Part shown: one piece after another, positions 24,827 through 32,688 of the stretch | How positions within the stretch are numbered: the stretch's first letter is position 1 | How the letters are laid out: each line of letters starts with the position of its first letter | Source of the DNA: Deltaproteobacteria bacterium | Lineage (GTDB): Bacteria; Acidobacteriota; Thermoanaerobaculia; Multivoradales; JAHZIX01 | Reading direction: 5' to 3' | Length of the DNA: 64,000 nt | Assembly: GCA_022601195.1 (NCBI GenBank) | Contig: JAHZIX010000045.1 | Location: 186,001 to 250,000 of the forward strand | The notes under the pieces: model-generated | What the model was told of the DNA's origin: nothing | The model's input: the letters and a program-made list of their open reading frames with translations, nothing else | The model's database searches: none | Program-made: the position numbers and the translations under genes

Positions 24827-26572
24827 TCAGTTTTCCTGCTCTTCCGCCGCAGGGTTGTCGCGCACGAAATGACCCTTGAAATCGCCGACGATCGATCGAA
24901 ACTTCGAATCTAGCTCGTCAGAGAGCTTGCCCTTCTGGTCCAGCTCTTCCAGCACCTCGGGGAACTCATCGTGGAAGTGCTTGATGAGCTCTTGCTCGAA
25001 CTGGAGCACTTGACTGACCGGTAGGTCGTCGAGGTAACCCTGGGTTCCGGCAAAGATGCTGACGATCTGATCGTTGATCCCGTAGGGAGAGTACTGCGGC
25101 TGCTTGAGGAGCTCGGTCATGCGGCGCCCTCGGTCCAACTGGCGCTGAGAGGAAGCATCGAGCTCGGTACCTAGCTGGGCAAAGGCCTCTAGGTCACGAA
25201 AAGCTGCTAAATCCAGGCGCAAAGAGCCGGAAATGGATTTCATGGCTTTTCGCTGGGCGTTACCCCCTACTCGGGAAACGGAAATTCCTACATTGACCGC
25301 GGGCCGCAGGCCAGCAAAGAAGAGATCCGGCTCTAAATAGATCTGGCCGTCGGTAATCGAAATAACGTTGGTAGGAATGTAGGCGGAAACTTCACCCTCT
25401 AGCGTCTCGATGATGGGTAGGGCGGTCATGGAACCGCCACTATCCGGAAAGCGATGCACGCGGAAATCAGCGGAGTCGCTAAGGCTTTCCAGCCAAGCAG
25501 CGGCTCTCTCTTGGCCTTCGTGACGGTGAAAGAGGCCCTCCTCGTCATCCGGGCGATGCTCTACCGACGCAGCGAGGCCTTCGGGATGCCTACGAGCCAG
25601 GGAGCGGTCCATAGAGTCCTCTGCCGTATCTTTCGGCACAACGCCGTACTCTTCGCGCAACTTCACACTACGCTCCAAGAGCCGAGAGTGAAGGTAGAAG
25701 ACATCTCCAGGGTAAGCTTCGCGGCCCGGAGGTCGGCGCAGCAGCAACGAGAGCTGGCGATAGGACTGGGCCTGCTTGGAGAGATCATCGTAGACCACCA
25801 AGGTTGCCATTCCCTTTTGATACATAAAGTACTCGGCCATGGCAGCGCCGGCATAGGGAGCGATGTACTGCAGAGGAGCGGGCTCGGAGGCGGAGGCGGA
25901 GACGACGATGGTGTAATCCATTGCCCCCGCTTCCTGGAGCTTCTCCACAACACCCGCCACCGTCGACTCCTTCTGGCCCACAGCGACGTAGACGCACATT
26001 ACGTTGGCGCCCTTTTGATTGATGATCGCGTCGATGGCGATGGCTGTCTTGCCCGTCTTTCGGTCGCCGATGATGAGCTCACGCTGACCACGGCCAACGG
26101 GAATCATGCTGTCAATAGCCTTGATACCGGTCTGCATGGGCTCGGTCACGGGTTCGCGAGCAGCGATTCCGGGAGCCTTGTACTCCAGTGGCCGACGGTG
26201 CGGGGTTTCGATGACCCCAAGGCCATCCTGTGGCTCGCCGAGAGGGTTGACCACACGACCCACCATCTTCTCCCCGACGGGAACGCTCAGCAGCTCTCCT
26301 GTACGGCGGACCTCGTCTCCTTCTTTGATGCCCAGGTAGTCGCCCAGAATCACCACGCCGACTGAGTTCTGTTCCAGGTTGAAGACTTGCCCCGATGCGC
26401 CGTTCTGGAAGACCAAGCGCTCACTGGCCATGGCATTGCCCAGGCCATAGACTCTCGCGATGCCGTCCCCGACCTCGAGAACCTTGCCCACCTCTGCCAG
26501 ATCCACATCGCTACGATATTGCTGAATCTCCTCGGCGATGACCGAGGAAATCTCGTCCACTTTGAACTTCAT
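24827..26572 (-). CDS. atpA: ATP synthase alpha subunit with ~70-residue insertion
   Basis: Non-catalytic nucleotide-binding F1 subunit of 581 residues, against about 500-515 in most bacteria. P-loop GDRKTGKT lies at 169-176 and the family signature PAVNVGISVSRVGG is present in the second half. Between YLHSRLLERSVKLREEYG and SGGSMTALPIIET (about residues 308-377, bases 25442-25651) sits an extra charged segment rich in Glu, Asp, Arg and His where other alphas have a short linker. Frame and codon use are continuous, so it is not a frameshift. The rest is normal. Confidence 0.95.
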   Translation of the reverse strand: MKFKVDEISSVIAEEIQQYRSDVDLAEVGKVLEVGDGIARVYGLGNAMASERLVFQNGASGQVFNLEQNSVGVVILGDYLGIKEGDEVRRTGELLSVPVGEKMVGRVVNPLGEPQDGLGVIETPHRRPLEYKAPGIAAREPVTEPMQTGIKAIDSMIPVGRGQRELIIGDRKTGKTAIAIDAIINQKGANVMCVYVAVGQKESTVAGVVEKLQEAGAMDYTIVVSASASEPAPLQYIAPYAGAAMAEYFMYQKGMATLVVYDDLSKQAQSYRQLSLLLRRPPGREAYPGDVFYLHSRLLERSVKLREEYGVVPKDTAEDSMDRSLARRHPEGLAASVEHRPDDEEGLFHRHEGQERAAAWLESLSDSADFRVHRFPDSGGSMTALPIIETLEGEVSAYIPTNVISITDGQIYLEPDLFFAGLRPAVNVGISVSRVGGNAQRKAMKSISGSLRLDLAAFRDLEAFAQLGTELDASSQRQLDRGRRMTELLKQPQYSPYGINDQIVSIFAGTQGYLDDLPVSQVLQFEQELIKHFHDEFPEVLEELDQKGKLSDELDSKFRSIVGDFKGHFVRDNPAAEEQEN

Positions 26573-26582
26573 CTCTTCACCC

Positions 26583-27176
26583 TTAATTCTCGAAGTGTGC
26601 GCCGCTCTGGATCTGCCGGGAGGCCCGTGTCAAAAGCGTCGTATTCAAGGTCCTCAACTCGGTGGCGATGCTAGCGTCCGCTTTGCGATCACCGATCTGC
26701 AGCACCATCCCGCCAATCAAAGAGGGGTCGACCCGTTCGATGAGATGGGATTCGAGCCCCATCTTCTTCTTCACCGCTTCCCGAATCCGCTCCCGCTGAC
26801 TTTCGCTCAGAGGAATCGCACTGGTGAGGTGAACGTCAATCTGGTGACGAAGATCGTTGTAGGCCTCTTGATAGGTCTGGGAGATTGCCGGCAGTAACCC
26901 TAGACGGTTCTTCCGGTTGAGAACCTGCAAGGTGTCCACCAAGAGGTCGCTGGCCTGGTTGCGAAACATAGTTTCCAGGCTGCTCTTTCGAGGTGTGGCA
27001 TCCACCAACGGACTCGAGAGGAAATCGCGAAACTTGGAGTCCGTCTCGATGACCGACGCCAGACCTTGCAATTCACTCAACAGCGACTCTTCCTCCCCCA
27101 GCTCTCGAGCTAGGCTCAGGAGGGCCTCGCTGTAGACACGGGCTACAGCGATGGTTTTGTCATCGAGGCTCGACAT
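26583..27176 (-). CDS. atpH: ATP synthase delta subunit
   Basis: The 197-residue peripheral-stalk subunit that links F1 to b. The ATG at 27176 begins MSSLDDKTIAVARVYSEALL, the normal delta N-terminus; a longer frame adds 19 unrelated residues. The C-terminal signature region MGLESHLIERVDPSLIGGMV is present. It lies between atpF and atpA (10-nt gap). Confidence 0.93.
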   Translation of the reverse strand: MSSLDDKTIAVARVYSEALLSLARELGEEESLLSELQGLASVIETDSKFRDFLSSPLVDATPRKSSLETMFRNQASDLLVDTLQVLNRKNRLGLLPAISQTYQEAYNDLRHQIDVHLTSAIPLSESQRERIREAVKKKMGLESHLIERVDPSLIGGMVLQIGDRKADASIATELRTLNTTLLTRASRQIQSGAHFEN

Positions 27177-27210
27177 CGGTTTCGTTCTCCGAGCGACTGT
27201 CTCGCAGCCG

Positions 27211-27786
27211 TCAGTTCTGATCCATCTTCCCAATGGAAGCGATGGACTCTTCGATCAGCCGCTCATGATCCGCTGGGTTCAACTCACGTTGAAGAATCCG
27301 GGAAGCGGCATTGGTAGCCAAGCCCGCAGCCTGGGAATAGAGATCTTTTACAGCAGTGTCCTGGGCGATCTGGATTTCCCGCTTGGCACGCTCGAGCAAT
27401 TGCTCCGCCTCTGCCTTCGCCTTGGATTCCTCTCGCTCTCTCAAGGCTGCCGCATCTCTCCGAGCTTCGTTGAGAATCTCTTCCGTTTCGGTCCGGGCAG
27501 TGGCCAGCTTCGACTCGTATTCTTGAAGACGAGCTTCGGACTCGTCCCGTTGCCGTTTCGCCTGCTCCAGCGAGTCCCGAATGAATTGCTCGCGCCCCTG
27601 AAGCCCCGACAGGATCGGGCCCCAGGCAAACTTGTTCAACACGAAGAGGACGGCGAGAAAAATGATCATCGTCCACAGGACGTTGCCAAAATCGCCTTCG
27701 AAAGGACTGACCCCCCCATGCTCTCCTCCGGGAGTGCTTTCAGGAGCAGCAGTCAACGAGATGAGAAATAGACTCAGGTTTTGCAT
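27211..27786 (-). CDS. atpF: ATP synthase b subunit
   Basis: The 191-residue peripheral-stalk subunit. One transmembrane helix (about 35-55, TMIIFLAVLFVLNKFAWGPI) is followed by a long charged helix predicted to dimerise (about 58-170). About 33 residues before the helix, including a hydrophobic first stretch (LSLFLISLTAA), could be a signal peptide or an extra periplasmic segment. Only one b gene is present, so the stalk is probably homodimeric. Confidence 0.92.
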   Translation of the reverse strand: MQNLSLFLISLTAAPESTPGGEHGGVSPFEGDFGNVLWTMIIFLAVLFVLNKFAWGPILSGLQGREQFIRDSLEQAKRQRDESEARLQEYESKLATARTETEEILNEARRDAAALREREESKAKAEAEQLLERAKREIQIAQDTAVKDLYSQAAGLATNAASRILQRELNPADHERLIEESIASIGKMDQN

Positions 27787-27952
27787 CGCAGGTTCTCTCT
27801 CATGCGAGTTCTTCGGCCATCAGGTATTCCACAGGTTTCTTGGGTAAGTCGTGCGAATTAGGCACGGCTGGCCTCTCAAGGTACGCAGGCATACGGGGAG
27901 GTAGTGGCCGGGCCCAAACTTCGTTGGCCCGACCCCTATCTTCTCGCTGGCC

Positions 27953-28273
27953 TCAAAGTACCGCGAGGAGCCCGACGATCACGGCAAATAGAGTCGCGCC
28001 TTCGATCAGTGCCGCACTGATAATCATTGCGGTCTGAACCTGGCCCGAGGCTTCCGGCTGCCGAGCGATAGCTTCCACAGCGCTTCCGCCGATTCGTCCG
28101 ATTCCGAGGGCACCACCGATCACCGCCAAGCCGGCGCCAATGGCACCGCCCAACTTTCGGGCACCGTCCGTGGTGATCATGGACCCGTCCTGGGCGAACG
28201 CGGCCGGTACAACAAAGAGGGCCACAGCGGCCACGACCATCATTAGCGCGATCTTGGCAGATCTCTTGCTCAT
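27953..28273 (-). CDS. atpE: ATP synthase c subunit with signal-peptide-like N-terminus
   Basis: The proton-carrying ring subunit, 106 residues from the ATG at 28273 (ribosome site AGTAAGGAAA directly upstream). A hydrophobic signal-like segment (about 6-27, ending AFA before QDG) precedes the usual helical hairpin. Helix 1 has the glycine repeat GAIGAGLAVIGGALGIG, the loop is RQPE, and helix 2 carries the essential Glu91 in AALIEGATLFAVI. The residues after it (GAT rather than ST) and the lack of the sodium-binding set suggest H+ coupling. A gap of 166 nt separates it from atpF. Confidence 0.93.
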   Translation of the reverse strand: MSKRSAKIALMMVVAAVALFVVPAAFAQDGSMITTDGARKLGGAIGAGLAVIGGALGIGRIGGSAVEAIARQPEASGQVQTAMIISAALIEGATLFAVIVGLLAVL

Positions 28274-28401
28274 TTTCCTTACTCTCCATTTCGGTGGCGG
28301 TGCGGGGCCCGCAGCCGGATTTCGCTTCTCGATCTCTGTCACGACCCGCAGCCTTGTCTAACCCGCGCTAAGGCTGCGGCGGAACTTTGAATCACAAATC
28401 T

Positions 28402-29277
28402 TCAGTGGGCGTGAGCCTCGTCGTCATGGTGAAAAACCACCGACATTCCCAGGAATAGGGCGGTCAGAAACGTAAAGATGAAAGCCTGTAGGAACGCTAC
28501 AAAGACCTCCAGCAGGTTGATGGCAACACTTCCCAGAACCACCGGAACAGCTACCCCGAGCCCTCCGGCGACGCCCAAGGCGCTAGCGGCTGAAAAGATG
28601 AATCCCAACATCACTGTCAGCAAAACGTGGCCTGCCATCATATTCGCAAACAGCCGCACGGCGAGGGAGAAAGTTTTGGCGACCAAACCGATCAGCTCCA
28701 GAGGAACCAAGAGAGGGGCTAGCCACCAGGGTCCGGGATTGAAGTGAGCGAGATAGTCCCTACCTCCGATTCGGAGCCCGTTGTAGACCCAAAGCACCAG
28801 CGACAAAATCGCCAGAGCTGATGTCACCCAAATATTCGCTGTCGCAGTGCCACCAATGTGGAGACCAAAGAGCCAGGGCGTGAGAACACCAAGGGGAAGA
28901 AGACCGAGGACATTTACCGTGAGAACAAAGAAGAAAACCGTCCAGAGGTACTTGATGAACCGGTCCGTGTAGGGACCTAGGTTCGGCTCTGCCACTTCCT
29001 TTCTAAGATACTCACAAATGGTCTCGATAAGATTCCCGGAACCGGAGGGGACCAAGCGCCCCACTTCGTCGGTCCCCTGCCGCTTGCGCACGAGTCTCGG
29101 CAAGAACAGCATCAAGAGAAGCCCCGCCACGATCAGCATCACGATGTGATCACTCAGCAGGGTAATTTCCCCTTTGGGGGTCAGAATTCCCAGGTCCATC
29201 TCTTTTGTATGGAGAGGGTGCTGGACCACGTGATCCAGTGGGCTCCCTGACGAACCACTCGCAAAACCGAAGCTCAT
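28402..29277 (-). CDS. atpB: ATP synthase a subunit
   Basis: The 291-residue proton-channel subunit of Fo. The essential arginine lies in SLAVRLFANMMAGHVLL, and the last helix FVAFLQAFIFTFLTALFL is typical. It ends with a His/Asp-rich tail (HHDDEAHAH) that could bind metal but is common in this position. The start overlaps the AtpI-like gene by 4 nt (ATGA). Confidence 0.95.
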   Translation of the reverse strand: MSFGFASGSSGSPLDHVVQHPLHTKEMDLGILTPKGEITLLSDHIVMLIVAGLLLMLFLPRLVRKRQGTDEVGRLVPSGSGNLIETICEYLRKEVAEPNLGPYTDRFIKYLWTVFFFVLTVNVLGLLPLGVLTPWLFGLHIGGTATANIWVTSALAILSLVLWVYNGLRIGGRDYLAHFNPGPWWLAPLLVPLELIGLVAKTFSLAVRLFANMMAGHVLLTVMLGFIFSAASALGVAGGLGVAVPVVLGSVAINLLEVFVAFLQAFIFTFLTALFLGMSVVFHHDDEAHAH

Positions 29278-29678
29278 GTTCTCTCCAAACCCGCTTCCGC
29301 GTTGGCGCCGATGGCTGACCTCATCACGAAGCGGGTGTCCAAAGGCAGCAAGACCACGTAACTAATCCCGATCCACATCAAGAGGGGCCCCCGGGGGAAC
29401 CCTCCGCTGAGTAACAAAACCAAACCCAGCCCAACGATAACGGCCAACCTTAGGGCCATGGCCCCAAAAGCAACGACGATGGGCCGTTGCGTCTTGGCGC
29501 TCGCCAGCAGGACCGGTAAGGCCCCGATAACGGATGCAAGCAAGCTCGCACAGCACCCAGCGACCATGGCCCCGAAGGCTTGTCTCCCCACCAATCTCTC
29601 GGTTGGCAAGGCACCTATCACGATAAGTGCCGCGGTCATCGCTCCTAGCAGGAGTACGAACCTTCGGTAACTCATCAT
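29274..29678 (-). CDS. AtpI-like membrane protein of the atp operon
   Basis: A 134-residue protein with four hydrophobic segments, in the position of atpI (assembly factor for the c ring and Mg2+/Ca2+ handling). Sequence signs are weak (RLAVIVGLGLVLLLSGGFPR), so the call rests on size, topology and place directly before atpB (4-nt overlap). The start ATGATG at 29678 is 13 nt after the AtpZ-like gene. Confidence 0.75.
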   Translation of the reverse strand: MMSYRRFVLLLGAMTAALIVIGALPTERLVGRQAFGAMVAGCCASLLASVIGALPVLLASAKTQRPIVVAFGAMALRLAVIVGLGLVLLLSGGFPRGPLLMWIGISYVVLLPLDTRFVMRSAIGANAEAGLERT

Positions 29679-29691
29679 GGCCTGGCAATGC

Positions 29692-30042
29692 TCACGTTTC
29701 GTCCGATCTAGCCGACTTCTTTGGCTTTCCGTTGTCCGAACGAACCGCTTCTAACGCATCCCGGATCAGGTTGTACATGCCGCCGACCAGTCCTAGCAGG
29801 GCTCCTACGAGCACCCCCCAGGGTTGCCATCCATAGCGGCGGTCCAACCAGTATCCCAGTAATGTCAAAGCTACCATCGCGGCGGCAAACTCCAGACCGA
29901 GGCCTGCGAAACGCAGACCGCGAATCTGTTTTTTCCGAGGTTTCGCCCCTAGCCGAGAAGGCTGGAACGACCGCGTTTTCTCTGATTCCTTTGATTCCTT
30001 CTGGGGGTCAGAGGGCTGATGTTTCGGGTCTTCTTCGCTCAG
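29692..30042 (-). CDS. AtpZ/AtpI-type protein, probable CTG start
   Basis: A 116-residue protein with a charged N-terminus of about 45 residues and two transmembrane helices (FAGLGLEFAAAMVALTLLGY, and WGVLVGALLGLVGGMYNLIR), the pattern of AtpZ-type proteins at the head of atp operons. The conserved part begins before the first in-frame ATG (29877), which would delete most of helix 1. The frame is open to a TAG at 30055-30057, and no ATG, GTG or TTG lies between. CTG at 30042 has a good ribosome site GGGAGG (30048-30053) 5 nt upstream, so CTG initiation is the best reading. Confidence 0.72.
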   Translation of the reverse strand: MSEEDPKHQPSDPQKESKESEKTRSFQPSRLGAKPRKKQIRGLRFAGLGLEFAAAMVALTLLGYWLDRRYGWQPWGVLVGALLGLVGGMYNLIRDALEAVRSDNGKPKKSARSDET

Positions 30043-30053
30043 AAGGACCTCCC

Positions 30054-30091
30054 GCTACACACCTCGACCGCTCAGAGAGGCGAAGTGTAGC
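30054..30091 (-). promoter_or_regulatory. Leader hairpin in front of the atp operon
   Basis: The inverted repeat GCTACAC (30054-30060) / GTGTAGC (30085-30091), with an inner CCTC/GAGG pairing, ends directly next to the ribosome site of the AtpZ-like gene. It may mask or expose that site, or simply be a 5' stabilising structure. Regulation is inference from position. Confidence 0.35.
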
Positions 30092-30136
30092 AATCTGGAA
30101 AGAAGGGTTCAACCTCTGCCAGTGGAAAAACCTCCG

Positions 30137-31534
30137 TTAGGAGAAATCCCCACCATTGAGGACCGTCCAAATGATCCAGCCGATAGCCAAGGGGCAGACG
30201 AATTTCAACAAAAACATCCAGAGCGGCTTCAAACCGAATTTGCCATGGCCCGTCTCGATCTCGTCTTGACTCACCGAAGAGCTCAAAACCCAGCCGGTGA
30301 AAATAGCAATACCGAGGCCACCTACAGGCAGTAGCCAGTTGGAAGCCAAGTAGTCGACCGTTCCGAAAAATCCCCGGCCCCACAGCCCGGTCAAGGCTGG
30401 GCTTGCCCCTAGCGACAGAGCCGAAGGAACACCGAACAGGAAGATCAAACCTCCCACCACCATGGTGGCAAAACGGCGTGTCCAGCCCCTCACATCGATG
30501 AAATAGGCCACCACGACCTCGAGCAAAGAGATGGTAGAGGTCAAAGCTGCCAGAGCGACCAGCAAATAGAAGACCGGTGAAAGCAGTACCCCTCCGGGTA
30601 GCTCATAAAACATCCTCGGCAGAGTCGTGAAGAGAATGGTGGCACTGCGACTGGTGAAGGTCGTGGCCCTTTCTGCTACCGGAACGCCAAAAATGATCGT
30701 AAACATGATCAAAGAAGCCATGATGGCGATGAGGGTGTCGAGGAGGCAAATCGTTGCCGTCGCTCGGGGAATCGAGTCCTGGCGCGAGACATAGGAGCCG
30801 TAGGTGATCATGGCCCCCATCCCGAGAGACAAGGTGAAGAAGGAATGCCCCACTGCCTCCAGCAAACCGGCCGAATCGATCGGCCCGAGATGAAAAAGGA
30901 AACCTATTGCCTCCCCAAAGCCGGGACTCCGAAAAGAAGCCAGAGCCAGTACCACCAGAATGCTCATCAAGAGGGGCATCAGGAACTTGGTGGTGCGTTC
31001 GATGCCACCCTTGACCCCAAGAATGACGACCCCCATGGTGAATCCCATGAAGAGGGCTTGAAAGAAGACCTGCTGTGTGCCGTTGCCAAGAAAGGCACCG
31101 AATTCGGTTCCGAGACCCGCCGCGGTCTCCGCGGTAAATCCGTTGATGGACCAGGAAACACACTTGCCGAAGTAATACACGGTCCATCCAGCCACCACCG
31201 CGTAGTAGGAGAGAATGAAAAAGCCCGCCAGAATCCCTAGCCAGCCGATCACAGACCAGGCCTTGCCGCCGGCGACGTCCTTGGCCAGGACGAGGAAGGC
31301 ACCGACCGGGCTCTGCTGGGTCCTCCTTCCGATGAGCACTTCGGCCACCATGATGGGCGACCCAATAATCAAGATAGCTGCCAAATAGACCAGAACGAAG
31401 GATCCTCCTCCGTTCTCGTATGCGATATAGGGAAACTTCCAGATATTGCCCAACCCAATGGCTGAGCCCGCCGCCGCCAGAATGAACCCGAGACCGCCGA
31501 AGCTGCCTCTCTGTTCCGGAGTCTGCCTTGACAT
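30137..31534 (-). CDS. Neurotransmitter:sodium symporter (SNF) family transporter
   Basis: Na+-coupled transporter, probably for an amino acid, 465 residues with about twelve helices (LeuT fold). The family start GFILAAAGSAIGLGNIWKFP, containing the unwound helix-1 sodium and substrate site, is clear, as is YIAYENGGGSFVLVYL. It is a single gene on the same strand as the atp operon; the 94-bp gap contains the atp leader. The substrate cannot be told from sequence. Confidence 0.92.
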   Translation of the reverse strand: MSRQTPEQRGSFGGLGFILAAAGSAIGLGNIWKFPYIAYENGGGSFVLVYLAAILIIGSPIMVAEVLIGRRTQQSPVGAFLVLAKDVAGGKAWSVIGWLGILAGFFILSYYAVVAGWTVYYFGKCVSWSINGFTAETAAGLGTEFGAFLGNGTQQVFFQALFMGFTMGVVILGVKGGIERTTKFLMPLLMSILVVLALASFRSPGFGEAIGFLFHLGPIDSAGLLEAVGHSFFTLSLGMGAMITYGSYVSRQDSIPRATATICLLDTLIAIMASLIMFTIIFGVPVAERATTFTSRSATILFTTLPRMFYELPGGVLLSPVFYLLVALAALTSTISLLEVVVAYFIDVRGWTRRFATMVVGGLIFLFGVPSALSLGASPALTGLWGRGFFGTVDYLASNWLLPVGGLGIAIFTGWVLSSSVSQDEIETGHGKFGLKPLWMFLLKFVCPLAIGWIIWTVLNGGDFS

Positions 31535-32012
31535 TGAAAACCTCCCGATAAACTCCCCTTGCGCAGCGTCTCCTTAAAAATGACGAGACTCTCCGGAATG
31601 TGCTGCGCATTGCCGGATGGAAGTTGGATCCGAAGAATCGTTGGAGACGTATCGAAGCATATCAAATCAAGGCACCCATGACCGCAGGGGTTTGTCGCAC
31701 CCTACTTTGCAGTGACCGCAGGCTCAGAGGTACCCGACTCTGAGCAGGATACTGGCGGAAGGTACTGCGCTGGCTTTCTGGTCGATGTGATTTCGCGCTA
31801 ACGCCGCACTTATCGGGCCGCCCGCTAGAAGCCTCCCGCGATGGGATCCAAGGCCGGTGCCAGAGTTAGCTCACGGCCCCGGCTCGGCGGTGCGACGTCA
31901 AAGTTGGGCCACGAACGGGGGCCCGATGAAGAAAGCTCGACAAAGAAGGATCGATGAAGAAGGCTTGAATAGAAGCGAAAGATGCGGTCGGCGAGAATCT
32001 CTCGCCAGACTT
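31535..32012. other. Intergenic region without a recognised gene
   Basis: 478 bp between the transporter start and the end of the RDD-protein gene. No frame here has both a ribosome site and protein-like composition. Apart from the short hairpin at 31990-32006 I see no clear element. The promoter of the transporter should lie near 31535-31650. Confidence 0.5.
31990..32006 (-). terminator. Short hairpin after the RDD-protein gene
   Basis: GGCGAGA-ATC-TCTCGCC, a perfect 7-bp stem, lies 7 nt beyond the stop at 32013. It lacks a T tract on the minus strand, so it is a weak terminator or a 3'-end stabiliser. Confidence 0.3.
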
Positions 32013-32687
32013 TTATGGATCGAGATATCGAGCTTCCGACCGACTGAGAAGATCCCCTAGCGAGCGACCTGTGATCGCCAACACCAAGGGGAGCCCCAAG
32101 AGTCCATAGGAAAGGACCGCCGCAAACCATCTCAAGGCAGTTTGAGGAAGCGTCAGGTTCTCCCCGTCCGCGGTTCGGACCTCGAAGCCCGCCACGGACA
32201 TACCTGGGGTCTGCCCCCAGAATGCCAATGCGATCGCAGCGTAGGGAAACGAGAACGCCAGTAGAAATACTGCAAATGCGGGCCACTGGGCCCAGGAAGG
32301 CTGAATTCCCAAGGCCAACTCTCCGATGAGCACCAGCAGCAACACAGCACCATGCACCGTCAAGTCGACAACTCCGGCAAAAAGCCGAGAAAGCATGGAT
32401 ACTTTCGAAGGTGAGGAGGTATCGCTCCCCTCCACCGGCTCTACCTCGGGCTCTACTTCTTCGGCCCCCTGCCCCTCCACCGACTCGACCTCGCCCTGCT
32501 CTCCCTCGACCTCAGAGGTCTCGGGAAAGAGGGGAAGGGATTGGCCCCGAAGACTTTGATCTTCGAGGGAGGGCCTTCTCTCACCGCCTGGTTCAGGAGA
32601 ATCCTCGGCGCCCTTCCGGGAGGGATGCCGTAGAGGCGGGTCGAAGAGAAGATCCGGTTGTTCCGGCTGCCGGTCGCGCCGTTTCAT
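32013..32687 (-). CDS. RDD-family membrane protein
   Basis: A 224-residue protein. The first half (about 1-95) is a Pro/Glu-rich cytoplasmic stretch with an acidic run of Glu-Val repeats. The second half is an RDD domain with hydrophobic segments (SRLFAGVVDLTVHGAVLLLV, then PYAAIALAFWGQTPGMSVAG) and an R-x-x-x-x-x-D-like start. The RDD function is not well settled; some members are Na+/H+ antiporters. ATG at 32687 is 1 nt after the upstream TPR gene, so they are co-translated. An upstream alternative start lies inside that gene. Confidence 0.82.
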   Translation of the reverse strand: MKRRDRQPEQPDLLFDPPLRHPSRKGAEDSPEPGGERRPSLEDQSLRGQSLPLFPETSEVEGEQGEVESVEGQGAEEVEPEVEPVEGSDTSSPSKVSMLSRLFAGVVDLTVHGAVLLLVLIGELALGIQPSWAQWPAFAVFLLAFSFPYAAIALAFWGQTPGMSVAGFEVRTADGENLTLPQTALRWFAAVLSYGLLGLPLVLAITGRSLGDLLSRSEARYLDP

Positions 32688-32688
32688 G

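Noticed and set aside
25442..25651. AtpA insertion as an intein
   Set aside because: Too short, and without Cys/Ser at the first junction or His-Asn at the end.
25454..26365. 303-residue plus-strand open frame
   Set aside because: It lies fully antisense to atpA, whose protein is clearly conserved. GC-rich third positions commonly open such frames.
27953..28273. Sodium-type ATP synthase c ring
   Set aside because: Residues after the key Glu (IEGAT) and in helix 1 do not form the sodium-binding set.
30603..31610. 335-residue minus-strand frame inside the Na+ symporter gene
   Set aside because: A shifted frame of the same strand; Arg/His-rich and without domains, while the symporter frame is clear.
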